From positions 620,001 through 684,000 of the forward strand of contig NZ_BAAAPK010000001.1 of assembly GCF_039531105.1 (NCBI RefSeq): DNA of 64,000 nucleotides, written 5' to 3'. Of the stretch, positions 1 through 7,305 are shown in pieces. The translations under genes were made by a program, and so were the position numbers. The DNA is from Microbacterium lacus (lineage in GTDB: Bacteria; Actinomycetota; Actinomycetes; Actinomycetales; Microbacteriaceae). Below the pieces are notes generated by a model, which was given only the letters and a program-made list of their open reading frames with translations, had not been told where the DNA came from and searched no databases. The first letter of the stretch is position 1. Each line of letters begins with the position of its first letter.

Positions 1-209
1 CGGAGGACCCGGGTTCGCCGATCGCGGGGATGCCGGTGCTGCGCGTGTGGGAGGCGCGCAACGTGATCGTCTTCAAGCGGTCGATGGCCTCGGGATACGC
101 CGGTGTGCCGAACCCGCTGTTCTATCGGGACAACGCGCAGATGCTGTTCGGCGACGCGAAGGAGCGCGTGGAGGACATCCTGTTCGCCCTCGCACGCGTC
201 TCCGCCTGA
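1..209 (+). CDS. pntB: NAD(P) transhydrogenase subunit beta, C-terminal end (partial)
   Basis: Only the last 68 codons are in the window, read from base 3. The protein is the membrane and NADP-binding beta subunit of the proton-translocating transhydrogenase, which uses the proton gradient to move hydride from NADH to NADP+. The visible part is the end of domain III, with the family-typical stretches [25 protein letters not shown] and [17 protein letters not shown], close to PntB of other bacteria. The natural stop is TGA at 207-209. The alpha subunit genes would lie upstream, outside the window. Confidence 0.93.
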   Translation, partial: EDPGSPIAGMPVLRVWEARNVIVFKRSMASGYAGVPNPLFYRDNAQMLFGDAKERVEDILFALARVSA

Positions 210-213
210 CGCC

Positions 214-248
214 ACGGCCCGGCCCCGCACTCGCGGGAGCCGGGCCGT
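214..248. terminator. Bidirectional terminator-like hairpin
   Basis: A perfect 10-bp inverted repeat, ACGGCCCGGC (214-223) and GCCGGGCCGT (239-248), with a 15-base loop, lies in the 43-base gap between the convergent pntB and the ABC permease. There is no clear U tract on either side, so termination strength is uncertain, but the position fits a shared terminator. Confidence 0.6.
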
Positions 249-252
249 CTCC

Positions 253-1557
253 TCATTCGTACCTGAGTGATTCCACCGGGTCGGCACGCGCCGCACGCGC
301 GGCGGGCAGGGTTCCGGCGAGGAACGCGATGCCCATCACGATGACGATGATCACCGCGATCGAGAGCGGATCGAACGCGATGAGCGTGAGCCCCGGAAGA
401 TCTGCCAGGAGCGTGCCCGACAGTGCCGAGCTGATGCCCACGCCGGCGACGATCGCCACCGCCACTCCGATCGCACTGCCGAGGAGCCCGATGAAGGCCG
501 CTTCGAAGCTGAACAGGGAGAACACCCGGCCATTCCCCATGCCCATGGCCTTCATGAGACCGATCTCACGCGTCCGCTCCTGCACGGACATCAGCAGGGT
601 GTTGACGATGCCGAAGCTCGCGGCGAGCAGGGCGATCACCGCGAAGGCGTTGAGCACGAGGACGATTCCGTCGATCACCGTGCGGAACGCGCCCAGCTGA
701 TCGGCGACCGTCGACCCGGTGAAGCCCTCCGCGGCGAGCCGATCCTTGAGCGCGGCGATGTCGTCATCGGTCGCCTGTGGGTCGAAACGGATGGTCGCCT
801 GGGCGTAGCGGTCGAGCTGATCGGCGGGAACGCCGATGTTCTGCGCGTCGAAGAGCGCATCGCTGAGCGCCTGGTTGGGAACGATGCTCGCTCCGGCGGG
901 GGTGACCAACGCGTCGTCCGCGACCCCGACGACGGTGGCGTCGAACGTGTGCGCGGTGCGCTCGGCGTCGGTGAGGGTGAGCTCCACGGTCTCGCCGATC
1001 GCCTCGTCGGCGTTTCCGAGTCCCATGGGCTCGACGAAGTCGATCGGCAGCACGAGCTGGAGCTCGCTCGACGCGTCGTCCGGCTCGGCACCGGCGGCGA
1101 GCTCGATCGTCTGCCCCGCGATGAGGGCGCCGACGCCGATCACGTACTTCGTCCCGTCACCGGCCTGGATGTAGTCCAGGCTGATCGTCCGGGTGGGCTG
1201 CACGTCGAGGACGCCGTCGATCCCGGCGAGGGTGTCCAGATCATCGGGTCGGAGGGCGATCACGGTGGATCCCGGAGGGCCGGGCTGACCGCTCGCGACG
1301 GCGTCCGGATCGTACTCGACGGGTCCGTCGGCCGCGACGCCGGTCGGCCCGTCCGAGGTCTTCGTGACGGTCATCGCATCGGACGCGCCGATCGCCGTGA
1401 CGGTGTCGTCGATGTAGGCGTTGATGCCGGTACCGAGGCCGCTGGTCAGTGTCAGGGTGAACGCGCCGACGAAGATCGCGAGGATCGTGAGGATGGTCCG
1501 CGTCTTCGAGCGGAAGGTGTTCGCGACGGCGGTGCCGATCAGGTCGAGGGTCTTCAC
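253..1557 (-). CDS. ABC transporter permease, FtsX/MacB type
   Basis: A 434-residue membrane protein. The N-terminal helix is at about residues 14-40, then a large extracytoplasmic domain (about 45-290, MacB periplasmic-core-like) and three further helices at about 295-425 forming the FtsX domain. The motif region SVQERTREIGLMKAMGM before the third helix is typical of FtsX permeases. Members act in lipoprotein or peptide export, or in mechanical signalling, rather than solute uptake. The start is GTG at 1557, which overlaps the TGA of the upstream ATPase gene (GTGA), so the two are translationally coupled and surely form one transporter. The substrate cannot be told from sequence. The adjacent two-component system suggests induction by a cell-envelope or drug signal (inference). 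Confidence 0.9.
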   Translation of the reverse strand: MKTLDLIGTAVANTFRSKTRTILTILAIFVGAFTLTLTSGLGTGINAYIDDTVTAIGASDAMTVTKTSDGPTGVAADGPVEYDPDAVASGQPGPPGSTVIALRPDDLDTLAGIDGVLDVQPTRTISLDYIQAGDGTKYVIGVGALIAGQTIELAAGAEPDDASSELQLVLPIDFVEPMGLGNADEAIGETVELTLTDAERTAHTFDATVVGVADDALVTPAGASIVPNQALSDALFDAQNIGVPADQLDRYAQATIRFDPQATDDDIAALKDRLAAEGFTGSTVADQLGAFRTVIDGIVLVLNAFAVIALLAASFGIVNTLLMSVQERTREIGLMKAMGMGNGRVFSLFSFEAAFIGLLGSAIGVAVAIVAGVGISSALSGTLLADLPGLTLIAFDPLSIAVIIVIVMGIAFLAGTLPAARAARADPVESLRYE

Positions 1558-2252
1558 GCCGCCACCCCCGCCGAGTCCTCGACGAGCAGGCCGTCGCGGA
1601 TGAACAGTCGGCGATCGCAGCGGCTCGCGAGGTCTTCGTCGTGCGTCACGACGATGAGCGTGATGCCGTGCTCGCGGTTGAGGCTGAACAGGATGTCCTC
1701 CACCACGGCGCCCGTCGCGCTGTCGAGGTTGCCGGTGGGCTCGTCCGCGAAGATGATCCGCGGGTTGTTCACCAGCGCCCGGGCGATCACCGTGCGCTGC
1801 TTCTGCCCCCCGGACAGATTGACGGCCTTGTTCTTGGCCTTGTCATCCAGTTCGAGTTGCGCGAGGGCGGCCAGGCCGCGGCGTCGACGTTCGGCGCGTC
1901 CGACGCCGGCGATCTTCAGTGGCAGGATCACGTTCTCCAGCACCGACGTGTTCCCGGTGAGGAAGAACTGCTGGAACACGAACCCGAACGTCTTGTTGCG
2001 GGTCCGATTCAGCGCCTTGCCGCGCAGGCGCGATGTGTCCGCGCCCTCCAGCTCGACCGTGCCGGCCGTGGGCGCGTCCAGCAGGGCGAGCACGTGCATG
2101 AGCGTCGACTTTCCCGATCCGCTCTTGCCGACGATCGCGATGCTCTCGCCCTCGGCGATGTCGAAGCTCACCCCCTTCAGTGCATCGAAGCGGTTCTGGC
2201 CTCGGCCGTAGGACTTGTGGATGTCCCTGACCGAGATGATCGGCGTCGTCAT
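1554..2252 (-). CDS. ABC transporter ATP-binding protein (MacB/LolD type)
   Basis: A 232-residue ATPase that pairs with the overlapping FtsX-type permease. Walker A GKSGSGKST is at 42-50, the signature LSGGQ at 146-150 and Walker B IIFADE at 166-171, followed by PTGNLDS, the form usual in LolD/MacB ATPases. Length is standard for a stand-alone ATPase. The reading frame stays open far upstream, but the start at 2252 is chosen because homologous sequence begins there and a GAGAG purine tract precedes it. The gene is divergent from the sensor kinase, with the 162-base gap holding a strong inverted repeat. Confidence 0.93.
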   Translation of the reverse strand: MTTPIISVRDIHKSYGRGQNRFDALKGVSFDIAEGESIAIVGKSGSGKSTLMHVLALLDAPTAGTVELEGADTSRLRGKALNRTRNKTFGFVFQQFFLTGNTSVLENVILPLKIAGVGRAERRRRGLAALAQLELDDKAKNKAVNLSGGQKQRTVIARALVNNPRIIFADEPTGNLDSATGAVVEDILFSLNREHGITLIVVTHDEDLASRCDRRLFIRDGLLVEDSAGVAA

Positions 2253-2338
2253 CTCTCTCCTCGTTTCGCTGCGGGTGGGTGCGGTCTCCAGCATCGCCGT
2301 GCCGGCGTGGCCGGCGCATCGCCCGTTCGGATGCACTT

Positions 2339-2360
2339 CCGTACCGCGGATGCGGTACGG
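2339..2360. promoter_or_regulatory. Inverted repeat, candidate response-regulator operator
   Basis: CCGTACCGC (2339-2347), spacer GGAT, GCGGTACGG (2352-2360): a perfect 9-bp inverted repeat in the divergent gap between the exporter ATPase and the sensor kinase. Dimeric NarL/FixJ response regulators commonly bind such repeats. Assignment to the regulator encoded at 3605 is inference from position. Confidence 0.5.
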
Positions 2361-2414
2361 CGGATGCCGCACCGGGAGGATCCGCGACGCGTCCGGGACC
2401 GGCACACTGGAGCG

Positions 2415-3608
2415 ATGAGGTCCGCATCGCCGTCCGCCCGGACCGCCGCCGGCCTGCCGCCGAAGCTGCCGGCGTGGGTCGGGGACGTCGTGGCGGCGAT
2501 CGTCGTGATCGGCACCGCGTTCATCCCGTTCCCCGAGGCGCAGTTCCATCCGACCGATCCGGCGGGCTACGCGCTCGTGGTCGCCCCGGCGCTCGTGCTG
2601 CCCTGGCGACGCCGCTTCCCCGTGGCTGCGCTCGCTGCGTGCGTGGTCCTGTACGGCGTCGCCGCTTTCGCCGCTGACGTCTGGCCGGGCATCGTGCTGG
2701 CGGTCGCGATCGCGGTGTTCGCCGTCGCCACCCGGTCGAGCAGGCGGCGGACCGTCGTGGTGACCCTGGTCACGATCGGCGTCGTGGTGCTCATCTCGGT
2801 GACCAGCTCGCTCGTCGTGATGCTCGGGACCCGGATCTTCGCGATCGCGATCACGATCGCGTTCGCCGCCGCCGCCGCGGATGCCGAGCGATCGGCGCGC
2901 GCGTACATCTCGGCGATCACCGAACGCGCGGAGCGCGCCGAGCAGACGCGCGAGTCCGAAGCGCGGCGCCGCGTGAGCGAAGAGCGACTCAGGATCGCCC
3001 GCGACCTCCACGACGTGGTGGCGCACCAGATCGCGGTCATCAGTCTGAACGCCGGTGTGGCGGCATCCGCGCTTCCTGCACGGCCGGAGGCGGCCGAGGA
3101 TGCGGTCCGCACGATCCGCTCGGCCGCGCACACGGTGCTGGGCGAGATCGGCACCCTGCTGGAGGTGCTGCGGACGGATGAGGCGGCACCCGGCTCGCCG
3201 GACGCGCCGCAGCCGGGTATCGACAGCATCGCCGACCTCGTCGAGGCGTTCGCGGATGCCGGGCTCGCGGTGACCCTGCGGACGGAGGGCGACCTGGCCA
3301 CGGTGAGTGCGACGAGTGGCCTCACCGCGTACCGCGTGGTGCAGGAGGCGCTCACCAACGCCCACAAGCACGGCGTCGAGGGCCGCGCGCACGTCCTGGT
3401 GAGCGTGGACGAGGCGCTGCACGTCGTCGTGACGAACCCGACGGGCGCGGATGCGGGTGCCGCCGAGGCGCCGCCGGGGTCCGGGCTCGGGCTCATCGGC
3501 GTCCGCGAGCGGGTGTCGGCGTTGCGCGGGTCGGTCGAAGCGGGGTCGGTCCCGGGCGGATGGCGGGTGTCGGCGACACTCCCGCTCTCGACGGAGGGAG
3601 CGCGATGA
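2415..3608 (+). CDS. Sensor histidine kinase (HPK7/NarX-like)
   Basis: A 397-residue membrane sensor kinase. Four or more hydrophobic segments cover about residues 22-155, followed by a charged coiled-coil linker (156-190). The phospho-acceptor His is H199 in ARDLHDVVAHQ, the form typical of HisKA_3 kinases. The ATPase domain has the N box around N315 (VVQEALTNAHKHG) and a G box GSGLGL at 355-360. It has almost no extracytoplasmic loop, so it probably senses a signal in or at the membrane. The ATG at 2415 is preceded 6 bases upstream by CACACT, a possible -10 hexamer, with no Shine-Dalgarno, so the mRNA may be leaderless. The stop overlaps the response regulator start (ATGA). Confidence 0.93.
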   Translation: MRSASPSARTAAGLPPKLPAWVGDVVAAIVVIGTAFIPFPEAQFHPTDPAGYALVVAPALVLPWRRRFPVAALAACVVLYGVAAFAADVWPGIVLAVAIAVFAVATRSSRRRTVVVTLVTIGVVVLISVTSSLVVMLGTRIFAIAITIAFAAAAADAERSARAYISAITERAERAEQTRESEARRRVSEERLRIARDLHDVVAHQIAVISLNAGVAASALPARPEAAEDAVRTIRSAAHTVLGEIGTLLEVLRTDEAAPGSPDAPQPGIDSIADLVEAFADAGLAVTLRTEGDLATVSATSGLTAYRVVQEALTNAHKHGVEGRAHVLVSVDEALHVVVTNPTGADAGAAEAPPGSGLGLIGVRERVSALRGSVEAGSVPGGWRVSATLPLSTEGAR

Positions 3609-4276
3609 TCCGGGTGCTCGTGGTCGATGACCAGGTGCTGATCCGACGGGCCGTGGTCCAGATCCTCGGCACGGCACCCGATGTGGACGTGGTGGGAGAG
3701 GCGCCGGACGGACTCGAGGCCGTGGCGGCGGCATCCCGACTCCGTCCCGATGTCGTCGTGATGGACATCCGGATGCCGCGCATGGACGGCATCGAGGCGA
3801 CCGCGGCCATCTGCTCCGACGCCGATCTCGCGGAGACGCGGGTCCTCATCCTGACCACGTTCGAAGAGGACGAGTACATCGTCGCCGCGCTCCGGGCCGG
3901 CGCGAGCGGATTCATCGGCAAAGGCGCGGAACCGGAGGCGATCGTGCACGCCGTCCAGGCGATCGCCGCGGGCGACGCGCTGCTTTCCGCTGCGGCGACG
4001 CGGAGTCTCATCACGCGCTGCGTCCTGCCGCGGACGGGCGGAGCGCCTGTCGAGGTGCCGGCGCAGTTGCGCGACCTGACGGACAGGGAGCGGGAAGTGC
4101 TTCTGCTCGTCGCCCGCGGTCTGTCGAACCACGAGATCGCCGAGAGCCTGCACATCTCCCCGCACACGGCGAAGACGCACGTGAACCGCGTGATGGCGAA
4201 GGTCGAGGCGCACGATCGTGCGCAGCTGGTGATCCTCGCCTATGAGAGCGGGCTCCTGGTGCCCGGTGACGCGTGA
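3605..4276 (+). CDS. Response regulator, NarL/FixJ family
   Basis: A 223-residue regulator: receiver domain at about 1-120 with phospho-acceptor D54 (VVMDIRMPRMDG) and a LuxR-type helix-turn-helix at about 158-215 (LTDREREVLLLVARGLSNHE). The start at 3605 overlaps the kinase stop (ATGA), so both are made from one mRNA. The likely target is the divergent ABC exporter operon, given the perfect inverted repeat at 2339-2360. That link is inference; actinobacteria often carry kinase, regulator and exporter together as antibiotic or envelope-stress detoxification modules. Confidence 0.94.
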   Translation: MIRVLVVDDQVLIRRAVVQILGTAPDVDVVGEAPDGLEAVAAASRLRPDVVVMDIRMPRMDGIEATAAICSDADLAETRVLILTTFEEDEYIVAALRAGASGFIGKGAEPEAIVHAVQAIAAGDALLSAAATRSLITRCVLPRTGGAPVEVPAQLRDLTDREREVLLLVARGLSNHEIAESLHISPHTAKTHVNRVMAKVEAHDRAQLVILAYESGLLVPGDA

Positions 4277-4285
4277 ACGCTCCGG

Positions 4286-4882
4286 CTACACAGGAACCGA
4301 GGGGAGCACGATCCGTGCGTCGCTGAGGTCGCCGAGCACGTCGCGCGTGATCTCGCCGTGTGAGCGGGAGTAGTCGCCCGCGCGGCTGATCTCGTCAATG
4401 AGCTGGAGGAGCTCCAGGGTCATCCCCGCGGTTACGCGCACGGTCAGCGAGGCGGCGTCTTCGCCGAGGCGGTCCGCCAGGACGCCCTCCAACTCCTCCC
4501 GGGCCGTGCGGTAGTAGTCCCACAGCTTGGCGCGCGGGGCGGCGGACGCGTCGATGATCCGCCGGAGCTCGGGGATGCGGCCCTCCGGATCGTCGACGGT
4601 GTCGGCGATCTCCAGGAGCACGTGCGCGAGGGAGTGCTCCAGCGGCTCGTCGGCGGGACGGTCTCGCAGGTGCGGGGCGATCTCGATCGCCGTCGTGAGT
4701 CGATCGAGCAGGAGCAGGTCCTTGCTGGGGAAGTAGCGATACAGCGTCGTCGTGCCGACCTCGGCGCGCTCGGCGATCTGCTCCATGGTGGTCGCGTCGT
4801 AGCCATCGCGCTCGAAGAGCTCGATCGCGGCGTCCACCATCCGAGCGCGGCTGCGCGCCGCCTTTGTCTCCCGCAGTCCCAT
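4286..4882 (-). CDS. TetR family repressor of the adjacent sugar-oxidation operon
   Basis: A 198-residue regulator with an N-terminal TetR helix-turn-helix at about residues 10-57 (MVDAAIELFERDGYDATTME, then VGTTTLYRYFPSKDLLL) and an all-helical ligand-binding domain after that. It is divergent from the MFS transporter gene, with a 136-base gap that contains two palindromes sharing the core AGTCACT, one of them directly on the transcription start region of the MFS operon. This arrangement is the classic one for a TetR that represses its neighbour and itself until it binds an inducer, here probably a glycoside or its oxidised product (inference). Confidence 0.93.
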   Translation of the reverse strand: MGLRETKAARSRARMVDAAIELFERDGYDATTMEQIAERAEVGTTTLYRYFPSKDLLLLDRLTTAIEIAPHLRDRPADEPLEHSLAHVLLEIADTVDDPEGRIPELRRIIDASAAPRAKLWDYYRTAREELEGVLADRLGEDAASLTVRVTAGMTLELLQLIDEISRAGDYSRSHGEITRDVLGDLSDARIVLPSVPV

Positions 4883-4908
4883 GCGGCGATTCTAATCGAC
4901 TACCGAAT

Positions 4909-4973
4909 GGAAGTCACTTCCGAAAAGTGTTGACATCCGGATCTCGTGGCCTTATAAATAGTAGTCACTACCA
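4909..4973 (+). promoter_or_regulatory. MFS operon promoter with two TetR operator-like palindromes
   Basis: A near-consensus sigma-70-type promoter: -35 TTGACA at 4930-4935, 17-base spacer, -10 TATAAA at 4953-4958. Two palindromes flank it: GGAAGTCACTTCC (4909-4921, perfect) and TAGTAGTCACTACCA (4959-4973, one mismatch), both centred on AGTCACT, centres 51 bases apart. The second covers the expected start of transcription. This is the strongest promoter match seen in the window, so tight repression is expected. Confidence 0.8.
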
Positions 4974-5018
4974 CTTGGACTGGACTTCCAGACAAGTCGA
5001 TCGCACGAAGGAGTGTCC

Positions 5019-6326
5019 ATGTCCGTTCCCGACGCCGCCGTCGCCGTTCAGGCCCCCGACGCGGGCATCACGCCCGTCGGGCGCCTGCTGCCCGCGATGT
5101 TCGCCTCCAACGTCAGCGCCTTCATCGGCCTCCTGACGCCGCTCCAGGTGCTCATGACCCTGCACCTGACCCGCATCGCCGGGCCCGGTGCGGCGGCAGC
5201 TTTCGGCATCATCACCGGCTTCGGTGCGCTCGCCGCCCTGATCGCCAGCCCGCTCGGCGGCCGCATCAGCGATCGCACCGCTGCGCGGTTCGGCCGTCGC
5301 CGGACGTGGATCCTGACCGGCGCGATCGCGGGCTCCGCGACCGTCCTCGGGATGGCGTTCACTACCGAGGTGTGGCAGATGGCGCTTCTCTGGTGCGGCA
5401 CGCAGGCGCTGTTCAACTTCCAGCTCGCCGCGACCAGCGCTCTCATGGCCGACCAGGTGCCCGAGCGCCGGCGGGGCACCGCATCCGGCCTCCTCGGACT
5501 CTCCGCCGCGGTCGGACCGCTCGTGGGCGTCGCGGCGGTCAGCGCGGTGAGCGACCCCTTCCTGCAGTGGATCGTCACCGCGGTCGCCGCGACCGGTCTC
5601 GCCGTCGTGTCGGTGCTGATGCTCCGCGATCGGCAGCATCCGCGCCCCGAAGGGGAGGCCAGTCTCGGCGTCGTCGAGCTGCTGAAGTCGTTCTGGCTCA
5701 ACCCGTGGAAGCACCCCGCGTTCGGGTGGGCGTGGCTCGTCCGCTTCCTGGTCTTCGCCGCCGTCGCGAGCTCCACCTACAACGCGTTTTTCCTCATGGA
5801 CCGGTTCGACGTCTCGCCCGAGGAGGTGCCGGCATCCGTGCTCGTTCTCACGCTCCTGAACGTGGTCGCGCTCGCCCTCACCGCCGTCATCGCGGGCCCG
5901 CTCTCCGACCGGGTGCAGCGGCAGAAGCCGTTCGCCGCGGGCGCAGGCGTCGCGGCGGCGATCGCGCTCGCGCTCATGGCGATCGCGACCGACATGTGGT
6001 TCGTCTACGCGGCGTCCGCGCTGCTCGGCATCGCCATCGGCCTCGTCGGGTCGGTCGACCTCGCCCTCTGCGTGCGTGTGCTGCCCAACAAGGAGAACGC
6101 GGGCAAGGACCTCGGCGTCATCAACATGGCGGGTCTGCTCCCGCAGTCGATCGTGCCGTTCGTCGCTCCGGTGTTCCTCGCCCTCGGCGGCTACGCCCTG
6201 CTCTACGTGGTCCTCGGGATCGCCGCGCTGATCGGCGCGCTCGCGGTGCTCCGCATCCCCGAGATCGGCCGCGAGGGCGATCCCCGATTCGCCGCGATCA
6301 CCCGCACCTCGGCATCCGCCGCCTGA
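5019..6326 (+). CDS. MFS transporter
   Basis: A 435-residue integral membrane protein with about twelve hydrophobic helices. The conserved loop GGRISDRTAARFGRRRTWIL after helix 2 is the GxxxDRxGRR-type motif of the major facilitator superfamily, and a similar GPLSDRVQRQKPF loop occurs in the second half. It lies first in an operon with a sugar isomerase-like protein and a GMC oxidoreductase, so uptake of a sugar or glycoside is likely (inference). The ATG at 5019 is preferred over a GTG two codons earlier because AAGGAG sits just upstream with proper spacing and the GTG overlaps it. Confidence 0.9.
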   Translation: MSVPDAAVAVQAPDAGITPVGRLLPAMFASNVSAFIGLLTPLQVLMTLHLTRIAGPGAAAAFGIITGFGALAALIASPLGGRISDRTAARFGRRRTWILTGAIAGSATVLGMAFTTEVWQMALLWCGTQALFNFQLAATSALMADQVPERRRGTASGLLGLSAAVGPLVGVAAVSAVSDPFLQWIVTAVAATGLAVVSVLMLRDRQHPRPEGEASLGVVELLKSFWLNPWKHPAFGWAWLVRFLVFAAVASSTYNAFFLMDRFDVSPEEVPASVLVLTLLNVVALALTAVIAGPLSDRVQRQKPFAAGAGVAAAIALALMAIATDMWFVYAASALLGIAIGLVGSVDLALCVRVLPNKENAGKDLGVINMAGLLPQSIVPFVAPVFLALGGYALLYVVLGIAALIGALAVLRIPEIGREGDPRFAAITRTSASAA

Positions 6327-6363
6327 ATCCGTCGTCATCTCCCTCACGCAAGGAACCACTTCG

Positions 6364-7287
6364 ATGAACACCATCTCCGTCTCCTCCTACAGCCTCCGTG
6401 AGCAGCTCGGTCCGATCGCTCTCGCCTACATCGACGCCGAAGGCAACGACCAGGTCTTCCGACAGGACTTCCCCGACGTCATGCGGATCGCCGACGTTCC
6501 GACCCGCGCGGCCGCCGACCTCGGCGTCTCCGCGGTCGAGACGGTGGCCTTCCAGTTCTCCGGCATCGACGACCCCGAGATCGACAGGTTCGCCGCCAAC
6601 GCCAGGGCTGCCGGGCTGGAGCTCCTGAACGCCGCGGTCGACGTCGGCGACCTTCTCGGCCAGGATGCCGGGCGCCGCGCGTCCGACATCGCCGAGCTGA
6701 CGCGGTGGATCGATCGGTTCGCCGACGCCGGATTCCGCTTCGTACGGGTGAACCCCGGCTCGCCCTTCAGCGCCTCGCACGGCGACGTGCCCCCCGCCCA
6801 CCTCGTCGCCGCTCTGCGCAAACTGGGAGAGCACGCCTCGTCGCGCGGCATCCGCCTGCTGGTGGAGAACCACGGCGGGCCCTCGAGCGACCCCGCCTGG
6901 ATGCTGGCGCTCCTGGACGCCGTCGGGCGCGAGCGACTCGGCCTCCTGCTCGACCTCGGCAACTTCGACGCCCTGATGGGACCGCTCATGGCAACGATGT
7001 TCGCGCCTCCCGGAAGCGCCCCGGCCGACCCGTTCGCCGACCTCGACCTCACGAGCCTCTACGAGGGCATCGACGCGCTCGCCCACCGGGCGGAGCTCGT
7101 ACACGTGAAGATCCACGTCGTCGGCCCCGACGGCGCCGTCGGACCCGTCGACCTCGACCGCGCACTCGGCATCCTCGCCGCGCACGGCTACACCGGTCCG
7201 CTCACCGTCGAATACGAGGGGGCGGGCGGCGACCCGTGGGTCAACACCGGTCGCGTCGTCGAGCGCACCGCGGCATTCGCCGTCTGA
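6364..7287 (+). CDS. Sugar phosphate isomerase/epimerase-like TIM-barrel protein
   Basis: A 307-residue member of the AP-endonuclease-2/xylose-isomerase-like TIM-barrel family. The metal ligand set of the family is visible: E168 (LLVENHGG), D197 (LLLDLGNFD), H247 (LVHVKIH) and E283 (LTVEYEG). Such proteins act on free sugars, keto-sugars or glycosides. The next gene is a pyranose-oxidase-like GMC enzyme. In C-glycoside catabolism (CarA/CarBC) a GMC 3-oxidase works with a protein of this family that cleaves the 3-keto-glycoside, which is the closest known precedent; the small partner CarB is not seen here. Function on a 3-keto-sugar is therefore plausible but unproved. Confidence 0.85.
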   Translation: MNTISVSSYSLREQLGPIALAYIDAEGNDQVFRQDFPDVMRIADVPTRAAADLGVSAVETVAFQFSGIDDPEIDRFAANARAAGLELLNAAVDVGDLLGQDAGRRASDIAELTRWIDRFADAGFRFVRVNPGSPFSASHGDVPPAHLVAALRKLGEHASSRGIRLLVENHGGPSSDPAWMLALLDAVGRERLGLLLDLGNFDALMGPLMATMFAPPGSAPADPFADLDLTSLYEGIDALAHRAELVHVKIHVVGPDGAVGPVDLDRALGILAAHGYTGPLTVEYEGAGGDPWVNTGRVVERTAAFAV

Positions 7288-7305
7288 CAGGAAAGGACAC
7301 CGCAC

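Noticed and set aside
1554..3734. Long open frame on the minus strand joining the exporter ATPase to sequence across the sensor kinase
   Set aside because: Only 1554-2252 has ABC ATPase sequence. The upstream part is Arg-rich antisense of the kinase gene, a usual effect of high GC content.
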